A stretch of DNA of 64,000 nt, from NCBI GenBank assembly GCA_963704995.1, contig CAVPIM010000017.1, positions 806,001 to 870,000 on the forward strand. Direction: 5' to 3'. The position numbers and the translations under genes are program-made. Below are positions 35,044 to 45,018 of the stretch, piece by piece. This DNA comes from RYN-230 sp963704995. Lineage in GTDB: Bacteria > Actinomycetota > Actinomycetes > Streptosporangiales > Streptosporangiaceae. Numbering within the stretch: position 1 is the stretch's first letter; each line of letters begins with the position of its first letter. Below the pieces are notes generated by a model. The model searched no databases and had not been told where the DNA came from. It was given only the letters and a program-made list of their open reading frames with translations.

Positions 35044-36398
35044 CTAGCACCCGGGCGCCGGGCGCAGTCCCGGTCCGCGGTCCCGTCCCGGGCAGCGGGG
35101 CAGCAGTACCGGGCCAACGCCCGGGATCGCCTGGTGGCGCGCTCGGGCGAGCACGGCGGCGGCCGCCTGCCCGCGTTCTCGCCGGTACGGGACATCCGGG
35201 TGGCGATCAGCCCGGTGACGATCGGCGTCGAGAAGGACGTGCCGCTCCACTTGGCCATGCCGTAGAAGCGCGCGGACCTGTCCCGCATACGGACTGAAGT
35301 GGCAGGTATACGCGCCTGTCGCGTAGGCGTTGATGAGGTCCCGTCCCGGCGCGTACACATCCACCCATCCGCCGAAATTGCTGAACGAGGCCCGGCCGCG
35401 CCAGTCGCCGCCGAGCGCACCGACGGAAATGACCTCGGAGAAGGCGGCCGGCCAGGTGGGCCTCCGGAAGCCGCTGTTACCCGCGGCGGCAATGCACACC
35501 ACGCCCCCGTACTGGCGCAGCCGCCTGAGCCACTCCAGGAAAGAGATGAGCGGGAGATCGTGCCTGGACAGGCAGGCAACGGTCAGGTGGAAGATGTCCA
35601 CGCCGAAGCTGAGCGCTGCCTCGAGCCTCGGTACCAGATCCGCTTCCAGCACACTCCCCGCGACCGAGAAAGCATTGGTCACGATGATGTCCGCGGAAGG
35701 CGCCATGCACCGCGTCACGCCCGCGACGAACGTGCCGTGCCCGGTGTAGGCCGGGATCACCGGCGGGTTGCCCTGAAGCGGGGAAGGAGGGTCCGCGTCC
35801 TCCGCCGGATCCCCCATCCGGACCCCGGCGAGCCATGAATGAGCCGCGGCGTCCCGCAGCAGCCCGGTATCGGCCATGTAAATCAGCACGCCGGCGCCCC
35901 CGCCGCCTGGCATACCGAGGGAAATGGCTCGATATCGTCGTATACTTCCTCGGGATCTGTGGCCGGGCAGGAACTGCCCACCCCACCTGCGACGGTCATG
36001 AGGTGATTCGGGGTGGCGATTCCCGGGCCGAGTCGCGCGTCAATAGCGCCCAGCGCATCGACCACCAGCGAATAGCGACGGCCCAGGGCGGTGAGCAGGG
36101 TAACGCCCGCGATGACAGGCTGGAGCGCGTTCGCGTCGTCACGCTCAAGCTCGCGCCGGGAGGGTTGCTCGAGAATCTCCAGCACCCGGTCGAGATAATC
36201 CTCGCGGACCAGGATCTCACTTTCGGCGAACATATGGTCGATCCCGCCATCCGGGGCGGCGATGGCGACGATTTTCTTTTCCCGCGGCCGGCTGGCACCT
36301 TTTCTTCGGGGCGGATTGCGAAAGGCCGCCTTTATGTAATCGACCTCATCGGCGATTCTGGGTTGCAGCCCATTTCTCCAACGATCTGCCCTGGTCAT
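35044..36398 (-). CDS. Subtilisin-family (S8) serine protease, frame breaks
   Basis: A protein of about 450 residues after joining frames near 35913, 35285 and 35165. The N-terminal ~160 residues form a distinct alpha/beta region (SEILVREDYLDRVLEILEQP), possibly an inhibitor-like or sensor domain. The protease domain has Asp in VLIYMADTGLL, His in YTGHGTFVAGVTR, oxyanion Asn in CIAAAGNSGFRRPTWPAAF and Ser in WSGTSFSTPIVTGLIATRM. The Ser motif lies between two compensating breaks, so the raw frame lacks it. There is no signal peptide, so it is probably intracellular. ATG 36398 has GGAGG upstream. It is divergent from the TPR-CHAT gene across 189 bp, suggesting joint control. Confidence 0.75.
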
Positions 36399-36587
36399 CT
36401 GCCCCTCCGTAGATCGAAACGACCTGGATTCGCCGCGCCGGACCCAGCGCAGGCCGGGCTCCCAGCCGCAGGCATGATGCGCCACCGGTCTCCTGCATAT
36501 GAGGAGCTATCGCCTGAGGCGGTGATACATCCGCCCGGCGTCTTTGGCAAGCCGGTGCGCCCGCCTGGCTACTTCCCGTGAACTAGC

Positions 36588-39235
36588 ATGAGCGTCGTGG
36601 CCGAAGGCGCACTTGCCGCCGGAACTAGTCGGCGCGATGCGGACGATTTGCTGCTGCTGGCCCTGTCCCGTCCGCATGAGGCATTGGCCCGGGCGCGTGC
36701 GGTACTGCGCGGCCGGCCTGGCCCGCATGAGGCCTCCGTCGCTCGTCAGGCCGCCGGGATCGTCCTGCGCGATACCGGTGATGTCAATGCCGGGGTCCGC
36801 GAGCTGCGCCGCGCGCTGCAATTGGCCCGCCAGAACGGTGCGGCGGAACGCGAGGCCGATGTGCTCGGGTCCCTGGGGACCGCGCTCATCTACGCAGGCC
36901 AGACGGCGGGCGGACTCGCCGCCTTCGATCGCGGCATCCAGCTGGCCTCCGGCGTACTGCTGGGGCGGGTACTGCACCGGCGCGGCATCATGCTCTGGAA
37001 CCTGGGCCGGTACGCGGCGGCCCTGGACGACTTCCGGCACGCGATCAGCGTCCTGGAGCGCGCGGACGATCTGGTCTGGACAGCCCGCGCGCTGAGCGGC
37101 CGCGGTCTGGTCTACCTGGCCATCGGGTTGACCGCTCGTGCGGATGCCGATTTTGTGGCCGCCGGACGGCTGTTCGCCAGAACCAGCCAGAAGATGGAAG
37201 CGATTCAGACGGTGCTGAACCGCGGGGAGGCCGCCTTCCGGTCGGGAGACCTTCCGGCGGCCCTTTCTTTCCTCGATGAGGCCGCCACCCGTTACCGGCC
37301 GCTGAACGTGCCCACGCCTTTCCTCAGCTTCGACCGATGCAACGTGCTGCTGGCGGCCGGGCTGGCCCGTGATGCCCTGGCCGAGGCGGATGCGGCCATC
37401 CGAGATATCGAGCAAGCCCATGGCTGGTCCACCAAGAAGGCCGAATTGCTGCTGATGGCGGCCAACTGCGCGCTGGCCGCGGCCCAGCCGCAGGTGGCCC
37501 TGGACCGGGCCCAGGCTGCCCGCCGCCTCTTCCGGTCCCAGCAGAGCGCCTGGTGGCAGGCCCACGCCGGGCTCGTGCTCGTCCGGGCCCGTTATGCGGC
37601 TGGCCAGGTGTCGGCCCAGTTGCTCAGCGCCGCGGACCGGGCCGCCGGCCAGCTGGCGGCGCTCGGGTCGGCCGAGGCCACCCAGGCGCATCTGGTCGCT
37701 GGCCGGGTGGCACTGGACCTGGGCCGCGGGCCTGACGCCGATCGTCACCTCATCGCGGCCGCGCGCAGCCGGCGGCGCGGCCCCGCGCTGTCACGGGCCA
37801 GCGGCTGGCTCAGCGAGGCGCTGCGGGCCGAGGCGGCCGCCGATCCGCGCCGCCTGCTCGCCGCCTGCCGCCGCGGGCTGGCGGTCCTGGATGAGTTCCA
37901 GTTCACCCTGGGCGCCTCCGAACTGCGAGCACAGGCCACCGCCCACGGGGCCGAACTAGCTGTCCTCGCGCAGCGTCATGCTGCGCGGGCTCACCGGCCC
38001 CGGCTCCTGCTGACCTGGAGTGAACGCTGGCGGGCCACGGCGCTGGCCGTCCCGCCGGTAAGGCCCCCGGCCGGCGACGGGATTCGCGGACAGCCTGGCG
38101 GCGCTGCGCGAGATCACTGGCCGGCTGGAGGACGCCCGGCGCCAGGGCCGGCCCTCCGCCGCGCTCCAGCGGCAGCAGCAGCGGCTCGAAAGATCGGTAC
38201 GTGCCACATCGCTGAGGGCCCGGGGGGCTCCCGGCTCCGGCCCCAGCGTGGTCAGCATCCCGGACCTGCTCGACCAGCTGGGCACCGCCCAGCTGATCGA
38301 GATCATCGACCTCGACGGCGTCCTGCACGTACTGTCCTGTGCCGCCGGGCGAGTACGGCAATTCACGGCAGGCCGCACACAGGACGCCATCCGCGCATCT
38401 GATCTCGCCGGCTTCGCCCTGCGCCGCCTGGCCCGCAGCCGCCCCGGGGACCACCCGGACAGTGCGCTCGGCATCCTGAAGGCGGCCGGCCCGCAGCTCC
38501 AGGACGCGCTCCTCGGCCCGGCCGCCGGTGACCTGGGCGACCGGCCAGTCGTGGTCGTACCGCCGGGAAGGCTTCACGCGATTCCGTGGGCCCTGATTCC
38601 GGCCCTCAGCGGCCGCGTGTTCAGCGTGGCCCCGTCCGCTGGCGCCTGGCTGCGCGCGCATTCAGCCTCGCCGCCGGGCCGCCCGCATGTCACGCTGGCC
38701 CGCGGGCCTGGCCTGGTCACTGACGGCGCTGAGGTTCCGCTGATTGCGCCCCTGTATGACGACGTCACCGTGCTCGGCGGGGCTGAGGCCACTGCGGGGC
38801 GGGTGCTGTCCGCGCTCGACGGAGCCTGGCTGGCGCATATCGCCGCGCACGGAACCTTCCGCGCCGACAGCCCGATGTTCTCTTCCCTGCGCATGCGCGA
38901 CGGACCGCTCACCGTCTATGACTTCGAGCAGCTGGACCGCGCGCCTTTCCGGCTGGTTCTCTCGAGCTGCGACTCCGGCCTTCAGGCGCCTGCCGGGGCT
39001 GACGAGCTTCTCGGCCTGGTCGCCAGCCTGCTGCCGCTGGGAACGGCCGGGATCGTCGCCAGCGTCGTCCCTGTGAACGACCAGGCGGTCGTGCCCCTCA
39101 TGGTCGGCCTGCACCGGAACCTGCGAGCAGGCCATAACCTGGCCGAGTCGATGTGCCATGTCCGGCTCGGCCTCACCGGCGATCAGATCCAGCAGGCCAC
39201 CGCGGCCGTCCCTGGTGACGCTGGGCGCGGGCTGA
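36588..39235 (+). CDS. TPR-CHAT caspase-like protease, two frame breaks
   Basis: A protein of about 880 residues. The first ~480 residues are tetratricopeptide-like helical repeats (LGSLGTALIYAGQTAGGLAA, GRYAAALDDFRHAISVLERA, GLVYLAIGLTARADADFVAA). A frame break near 38075 leads to ADSLAALREITGRLEDARRQ and then the CHAT domain: VVVVPPGRLHAIPWALIPAL, His in WLAHIAAHGTFRADSPMFSS and Cys in FRLVLSSCDSGLQAPAG. A second break near 39208 restores the family ending SLVTLGAG at TGA 39233; the unshifted frame would run to 39354. CHAT is a caspase-clan Cys protease fold used in bacterial conflict and signalling systems. The TPR array probably senses or docks a partner. Neighbours suggest action with the S8 protease and sigma factor. 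Confidence 0.82.
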
Positions 39236-39645
39236 CTGGGCAGCCGGGCAGGCTGGCCGGCCTGGCCCGGCCGCACCCGCTCGCGCAGGCACAGCCGGGC
39301 CGGGCCTTCCCCCGCCTCCCGGTGTCTCCCCGCCCCCGGTCCGCCGGGTTCTGACTGGACGGAGCGCCCCGGGGCCCGCCTGATACCGCATCGGGGGAAT
39401 TGATCCCGGAAAATGCGTGCCCCGCGGGTGGTATCACGACGGCCGCGGCGGCCTCCGTCTCAGCGAAGCGTGTATGCGAGCCAGGCGAGGCGCAGCGCGG
39501 CGGCGGCATCCGGCCGCCGCGCGCGCCAGAGGGTCAGGTGCCGATGGAGATAGCCCCCGGGCTGGGCCGTCCCCGTACAATGCAGGGCATCCACGGGCCG
39601 CCCGCGCCGCTGCGGCGGCCCGCGCGGCGAGAGGACGGGCCCGCG
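39236..39645. other. Intergenic region before sigma factor
   Basis: No gene is recognised between the restored CHAT stop and the sigma-factor start. A + strand frame is open through the region but has no family features. An alternative upstream start for the sigma factor exists at ATG 39580. No clear palindrome or terminator was found. Confidence 0.4.
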
Positions 39646-40264
39646 ATGCGCGATGACTCGCCGGTCGCCGCGCTGGTGGCCCGGGCCCGGGACGGTGACA
39701 AGCGCGCCTGGGACGCGATCGTGGACCGGTACGCGCCGCTGATCTGGTCGATCTGCCGCCGGTACCGGCTGGACCGGGCCGACGCGGACGACGTCGGCCA
39801 GAGCGTATGGCTCCGGCTGGTGGACCAGCTGGCGTTCATCCGCGAGCCCGGCCGCGCTGCCGGGCTGGCTGGCCACGACCACCCGCCGGGAGTGCGGCCG
39901 GGTGCTCAGTGCCGCCCGCAGGCAGGAGGCGCTGGGCGACGCGGTGGACGCCGAGGACGTCGCGGGCGAGGATCCGGAAGCCGCCGAGCGGGAGGTGCTC
40001 GCCGCCGAGCGCAACGCGGCGCTCCGGGAGGCGTTCGCGCACCTGCCGCCGCGCTGCCAGGAACTGGTCGGCCTGCTCCTGGAGGATCCGCCGGTCCCCT
40101 ACGCTCACATCAGCACCAAGCTCGGCATCCCGGTCGGCAGCATCGGCCCCAGCCGGGCCCGCTGCCTGGACCGGCTCCGCCGGTACCCGGCGGTCGCCGC
40201 CCTGATCAGCAACGAAATCCCCGCCGGAGGTGATCCCAGTGGCGAGCCAGCAGTGGGCCGATGA
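39646..40264 (+). CDS. ECF-type sigma-70 factor of the CHAT island, one frame break
   Basis: About 206 residues after joining frames near 39855. Region 2: LVARARDGDKRAWDAIVDRY, then APLIWSICRRYRLDRADADD and VGQSVWLRLVDQLAFIREP. After the break: LPGWLATTTRRECGRVLSAA. Region 4: REAFAHLPPRCQELVGLLLE, then HISTKLGIPVGSIGPSRARC. Region 4 promoter-recognition residues are intact. No anti-sigma factor with a membrane helix is nearby; the small protein overlapping its 3' end by 26 bases may take that role. The link to CHAT protease genes appears recurrent in actinomycetes to my recollection, so the sigma factor may answer to proteolysis by the neighbouring enzymes. Confidence 0.8.
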
Positions 40265-40700
40265 TGACCGCCTGATGGCCGCGCTGGGCGAGGCCGTCCG
40301 CGCCGCACGGGCCGTGCCGGCCCAGTTCACCGAGGCGGGCAAGGCCGCGTACACCTGGCACGGCGTCGACGCCGAGCTGGCCGCCCTCACGTTCGATTCA
40401 GCCGCCCAGCCGGCCGCCGCGCCGACTGTCCGGGCGGAGGAGGCCGGTCCGCGGTTCCTGTCGTTCGCCGGGTCGGAGCTCACCATCGAGCTGGAGATCG
40501 GCCCGGACTCGATCGTGGGCCAGATCGTCCCGTCCCAGCCCGGCCACGTTGACGCCTGCCCGGCCACCGGCCCGGCCGCGACCGCGGAGATCGACGAGAT
40601 CGGCTGCTTCATCATCCGCCCGCTGCCGTCCTCGCCGTTCCGGCTGCACTGCCACACCGCGGCCGGCGTCAGCGTGCTGACCACCTGGATCACCCTGTAG
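40239..40700 (+). CDS. Small conserved protein coupled to sigma factor
   Basis: A 153-residue protein of unknown function. The N-terminal third is helical (DDDRLMAALGEAVRAARAVP, then FTEAGKAAYTWHGVDAELAA), and the rest is beta-rich (LSFAGSELTIELEIGPDSIV, GQIVPSQPGHVDA, EIDEIGCFIIRPLPSSPFRL). There is no membrane helix or zinc finger. GGAGG lies 8 bases before GTG 40239, which is preferred to GTG 40230. It overlaps the sigma-factor gene by 26 bases. This pair recurs in actinomycetes to my recollection, and a regulatory or adaptor role between sigma factor and CHAT protein is an inference. Confidence 0.6.
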   Translation: MASQQWADDDRLMAALGEAVRAARAVPAQFTEAGKAAYTWHGVDAELAALTFDSAAQPAAAPTVRAEEAGPRFLSFAGSELTIELEIGPDSIVGQIVPSQPGHVDACPATGPAATAEIDEIGCFIIRPLPSSPFRLHCHTAAGVSVLTTWITL

Positions 40701-40772
40701 CCCGCGGCTCCCCCGGCCCGTCCGGGGGTCCCGCGCGGGCCAGCCCGTGACAGTTCGCCGCAACGAAAACCG

Positions 40773-40803
40773 AGGCCCCGGGCGTGGTTAGCGCCCGGGG
40801 CCT
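40773..40803. terminator. Terminator between convergent genes
   Basis: A perfect 12-base stem (AGGCCCCGGGCG and CGCCCGGGGCCT) with a 7-base loop. On the minus strand it is followed by GGTTTTCG, giving a short T-run, so it best serves the leftward beta-rich protein gene. It could also stop the rightward sigma-factor unit. Confidence 0.8.
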
Positions 40804-40825
40804 GGCTAGTGCTGACGCGCCGTGC

Positions 40826-41251
40826 TCACAGCAGGATGAACGGCTCGCTCTGCATGATCGAGGCGACCTGGCCGTTCGCGTTGAACAGGGATGCCGTGTA
40901 CTGGTAGACATGGCCGGCGGTGCCGCCAGTCACCTGCACTGACTGGTTGAACGTCAGGTAGGGGGGAACCGGCTTCCAGACGCCAGCCTCCCCGAACGTG
41001 TCGGTGGCACTGTTGAGGTGGCCCCCGGGCACCAGCGAGGCCGGCGCGGCCTGAGTCGCCGTGAGATCGGTGCAGGTGGTGGTCACGGTGTAGGCCCCGG
41101 TCAGCAGGCCGTTTCCGGCGACCATTTCGAGGGTCACGTCGAAGGGCCCCCCGGGAGTGGCCGCGTTCGGCGCGTCGTCCTGGATGTCGATCGCCGCGCC
41201 TACCGCGTTCACGTACAGGCTGGTGATCTTGGCGTCGTTGAAGTTAGGCAT
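40826..41251 (-). CDS. Small beta-rich protein of unknown function
   Basis: A 141-residue protein with no signal peptide. Strand-rich blocks suggest an immunoglobulin-like or beta-sandwich fold: ITSLYVNAVGAAIDIQDDAP, GPFDVTLEMVAGNGLLTGAY, TVTTTCTDLTATQAAPASLV, PYLTFNQSVQVTGGTAGHVY and ASLFNANGQVASIMQSEPFI. It contains one Cys. ATG 41251 is preferred to ATG 41257 because of spacing to AGGGGG. It ends the protease island and could be a substrate or secreted-like effector of one of the proteases, which is speculation. I do not recognise a named family. Confidence 0.6.
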   Translation of the reverse strand: MPNFNDAKITSLYVNAVGAAIDIQDDAPNAATPGGPFDVTLEMVAGNGLLTGAYTVTTTCTDLTATQAAPASLVPGGHLNSATDTFGEAGVWKPVPPYLTFNQSVQVTGGTAGHVYQYTASLFNANGQVASIMQSEPFILL

Positions 41252-41436
41252 GTGCATTGCCCCCTGGCAGATGCGGTGCCGCCACCCCCGGCGGCGGGAA
41301 GGACTCTCCTCCCACCCCTGCGGAGCAGGGTCGGGAGGGCTAGATACATCCGGCCGGCGTGATCAGCCTGGGACCATCACTCTGGCGCCGGGCCGTGAAA
41401 GGCGCCGGGCCGTAAGAGATAGGGGGGCACTGGCGG

Positions 41437-43056
41437 TCAGAGCACCACCGGCGGCCACAGGTTGTGCTGGCCGGCGATGGGGTCCCCGGCCCACTCGTGC
41501 ATGGAGTCCAGGTTGTCGCGCGCCGGGTATTTCGGCGCGGCCGGGCCGTCGGCGAACCCGTGCAGCAGGTTGGTGGTGACCTGCCGGGTGAACTGGCCCG
41601 CGTGCTGGTCCAGGCCGAACAGGCGCAGCCCGTTGCTGGCCGCCACCCAGCGCATGGTGCCGCTGTTGAACACGCCCGCGCCGCCGCGGTGCGTGTAGTA
41701 GGCCGAGTCCGAGTAGCTGTGCACGCCGCGGCAGGTGAGCGGAGAATGGGAGAGCACCTCCATCGGCCGCTCGACCGGGTAGACCGGGTTCACCCGGTCG
41801 TACTCGATGCCGACCAGCCCGGTGAACTTGGTGCCCTGGCTGACGCCCGTGCGCGCGTAGATCCAGCTGCCCGGGGACGCGACGACGTAGTCGGCGCTCA
41901 CCGGGTTCGACTCGTACAGCGTCCCGGTCAGCGACGACTCGGGATCCGGGTGGGGCGGCTCCCGCCAGTCGCTGGTCACCAGGGCATTGTCCTTGCCGTA
42001 CATGGGGTCCTGCAGGTAGCTGGTCTTGTAGCAGATGATGAGCCGCCGTTCCCCCAGCCGGGTGCTGGCCATCCGGGTCCGCCGGAACATCGTGTTCGCG
42101 CCCATGAACGCGATGTTCATGCCCGCGTTGCGGGCCGCTGTGACGTGCGCCCGCTCCGGCGGGGTCCAGTACTCGTCGTGGCCCCCGGTGAACAGCGCGC
42201 GGGCCCCGTCCAGCAGATGCGGGTCGCCGTCGATGTCCATGCTGGTCACGTAGGCCAGCGGCAGGCCGCTCCGCTCGGCCAGCTCGATCGTCTTCCGCTC
42301 GTGGTACAGGAACATGTACGCGCCGTTGGCGTCGTAGGGCCGGTCCAGGCTGACCGCCAGCGACCGGTTGCCGTAGTCGCCCACGCCGCCCGGCCCGTTG
42401 TACAGGTCGTAGCCGCCCCAGGTGTTATAGGCCTGCCAGGTCCCGACGCAATTCTTGATCACGGTCTTGCCGGCCGTGCTCGCCGACCGGACGGTGACCG
42501 GGACGAACCGCTGGGCACCGTGCTCCGCGTCCAGCCGGAGCAGGTAGGTGCCCGCCGGCCAGTCGTGGGTGGGCACGGTCAGGGACGGCCCCCACCTGGC
42601 TTCCACCGTGTTGGCCGGCCTGATCAGGTCCGGCTGGCGCTGCCGGTGCCCCGGCACCGTGGCCGACTTCCAGACCAGCCGCGCCTCATCGCCGTGGTAC
42701 CAGCCCATCCGGAACGCGCTGACCCGGAACGAGCGGGCCGTGGTGGAGACGTACAGGGTGACCGGCTCGCCGGGCAGCACGCTGGCCTGGCCCGCGTACC
42801 CCACGATGGCGCCGGGCGCGCCGAGGTGCCTGATGTTCCAGTGCGGGTCGCCGGGCAGGTCGTTCTCGGCGGCCGGGCCGCGCGAGCTCGCGCGGGTGGC
42901 CTGGCCCTGGGACTTTCCCGGCTTCGCGCTCCGCCCGGCGGTCCTGGCCGCCGCATCGCACGCCGCCGCACCCGCGGCCAGCACCGCGGCGGCGATGCCG
43001 AGGAAGGCCCGCCGCGAATAGTGCGCGTACTGCGAGGGCCATCCCATGCGGTCCAT
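41437..43056 (-). CDS. Exported N,N-dimethylformamidase beta-subunit-like protein
   Basis: A 539-residue protein. The N-terminus has a twin-arginine signal (YSRRAFLGIAAAVLAAGAAA) ending in a lipobox-like AAAC, so a Tat-exported lipoprotein is likely. The body matches the large-subunit C-terminal domain of N,N-dimethylformamidase (GWYHGDEARLVWKSATVPGH, then NCVGTWQAYNTWGGYDLYNG, YLHERKT-like FLYHERKTIELAERSGLPLA and ALFTGGHDEYWTPPERAHV). Conserved Glu/His residues in such proteins bind iron in the true amidase. Many actinomycete homologues are exported and of unknown substrate. ATG 43056 has no clear ribosome site, and a longer start is possible. It is divergent from the phospholipase D gene. 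Confidence 0.75.
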   Translation of the reverse strand: MDRMGWPSQYAHYSRRAFLGIAAAVLAAGAAACDAAARTAGRSAKPGKSQGQATRASSRGPAAENDLPGDPHWNIRHLGAPGAIVGYAGQASVLPGEPVTLYVSTTARSFRVSAFRMGWYHGDEARLVWKSATVPGHRQRQPDLIRPANTVEARWGPSLTVPTHDWPAGTYLLRLDAEHGAQRFVPVTVRSASTAGKTVIKNCVGTWQAYNTWGGYDLYNGPGGVGDYGNRSLAVSLDRPYDANGAYMFLYHERKTIELAERSGLPLAYVTSMDIDGDPHLLDGARALFTGGHDEYWTPPERAHVTAARNAGMNIAFMGANTMFRRTRMASTRLGERRLIICYKTSYLQDPMYGKDNALVTSDWREPPHPDPESSLTGTLYESNPVSADYVVASPGSWIYARTGVSQGTKFTGLVGIEYDRVNPVYPVERPMEVLSHSPLTCRGVHSYSDSAYYTHRGGAGVFNSGTMRWVAASNGLRLFGLDQHAGQFTRQVTTNLLHGFADGPAAPKYPARDNLDSMHEWAGDPIAGQHNLWPPVVL

Positions 43057-43237
43057 GATGAACCCGCGGCCGCGGCGGCGCGGGCAGCGGGGCGGGTACG
43101 CATCCGGCTGAGGGCTTTTCTTGACCATTCCCATACCGGGCCCGGACCCGCCGGAACGGGCCGCCCGCCGTCCCGGAGGCGGCGCGCGGTGGCGTGATTC
43201 GGTTCTGCGCACCCGCCCGGGATGCCACAATCCCGAC

Positions 43238-44900
43238 ATGCTCCCAGGTGCTACCGACTCCGCTGATGACCCGCTCGAACAGGATGCCCCCGACCATCCG
43301 GTCGACGACCCGGCCATCGTGTACTGGTTCCTGGGCGATGGCGACCGGGCCAACCGCGCCACTGACCTGCGTACCTTCACGATCGGGAACCTGGTGCAGC
43401 CGCTGGTGGACGGGCGCAGCTACTTCGCCCGGCTGCACGCCGAGCTGAACGCGACCGAGCCGGGCGACCAGGTCTACTTCCTGGATTTCCGCGGCGACCT
43501 CGACGAGCTGCTCGACGGCCCTGGCTCGGCGGTCGGCGATGTGCTCGGCCGCGCCGCGCGCCGGGGGGTCAGGGTCTTCGGCCTGCTCTGGCGCTCGCAG
43601 CCCAAGGCGCTGCGCCAGTCCGAGGAAGCCAACGCGGAGTTCGTCCGCGAGATCGACGACGACGGCGGCCAGGTCCTGCTCGACGCGCGGACCCGCCGGG
43701 CCGGCAGCCATCACCAGAAACTGGTGGTGATCCGCCATCCCGGCGCCCCCGGCCGCGATGTCGCGTTCGTGGGCGGGATCGACCTGGGCTACAGCCGGGG
43801 CGACGACTCACAGCACGACGGGGACCCCCAGGTGATGGAGTTCCCGGACAGCTACGGGCCCCAGCCGCCCTGGCATGACATCCAGGCCGAGGTGCGCGGG
43901 GCGGCCGTGCATGACCTGGAGCACACCTTCCGGGAGCGCTGGTACGGAAGCAGCGTGCTGGACCTGCCCAGCCCGGTCCGCCAGCTCTACGACCGGGCGT
44001 ACCACATGGGCGCGACGACCAGCCGCCCGCTGCCCGAGCCGGTCCCGGACGAGAGCGTGCCGCGCGGCACCCACGCGGTGCAGGTGCTGCGCACCTACCC
44101 GGCCCGGGTGCGCCGGTACCCGTTCGCGCCGCTCGGTGAGCGGAGCATCGCGCACGCGTACCGGAAGGCGTTCGCGCGGGCCCGGTCCCTGGTCTACCTG
44201 GAGGACCAGTACTTCTGGTCGCGGCCCGTGGCCGCCCTCATCGCCTCGGCCCTGCGGGCCAACCCCGGCCTGCACGTCATCGCGGTGGTGCCCCGCTACC
44301 CGGACAACGACGGTGCGGTCACCCGGATGCCGGGCCTGGTCGCCCGGCACGATGTGGTGCGCGCCTGCACCGCGGCGGGGGGCAGCCGGTTCGCGCTCTA
44401 CGACCTGGAGAATCACCAGGGCACCCCGGTCTACGTGCACGCCAAGATCGTGGTGGTGGACGACGTCTGGGCGATGGTCGGGTCGGACAACCTGAACCGG
44501 CGGTCCTGGAGCCACGACAGCGAGCTGTCCATCGGCGTGCTGGACGCGGAGCCGGACCCCCGCGACCCCCGTGACCCCGGGGGGCTGGGCGACGGGGCCC
44601 GGGTCTTCGCCCGGGACCTGCGGCTGCGGCTCTGCGCCGAGCACCTGGACCGGGATCCGGAGGATGTGGCCGACCTGCTGAGCCCGGCCGGCACGTTCGC
44701 GGCGTTCCGGCGCCAGGCCGGGGCGCTGGCCGCCTGGCATGCCGGGGGCGACACGGGGGATCGCCCGCCCGGGCGGGTGCTGGCGCACCGGACCTACCGC
44801 CCCTCCGCCGCCGAGCGGCTGCTGGTCCAGGCCGCTGTACCAGCTGGTGTACGACCCCGACGGCCGCCCGCTCCGCGACCGGCTGCGCGGCCGTCTCTGA
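43238..44900 (+). CDS. Phospholipase D family protein, C-terminal frame break
   Basis: A protein of about 554 residues with two HKD motifs: SHHQKLVVIRHPGAPGRDVA followed by FVGGIDLGYSR near residues 160-190, and YVHAKIVVVDDVWAMVGSDN near 395. Both halves carry the family His-Lys-Asp pattern with the usual GG/GS glycine, so the phosphodiesterase should be active on phospholipids or related diesters. No signal peptide is seen. A break near 44835 changes the end to RPLYQLVYDPDGRPLRDRLR, the typical tail, at TGA 44898; the uncorrected frame runs to 44938. It contains a short PRDPRDPG repeat. Confidence 0.85.
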
Positions 44901-45018
44901 TTCCAGACAACCTCCCGCCGCCCTGGAGCGTCTGCTGAGATACCAGCGCCGGGCACGGAGTCCCGGCGGGAGCCCGCACCCCGGCGGCCTGGCCTGCGTA
45001 CCCGATGGATGGTGGGAC

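Noticed and set aside
36507..37748. 413-codon minus-strand frame over the TPR-CHAT gene
   Set aside because: It is antisense to a well-supported TPR array and has low-complexity Gln/Arg/Gly content typical of GC-rich shadows.
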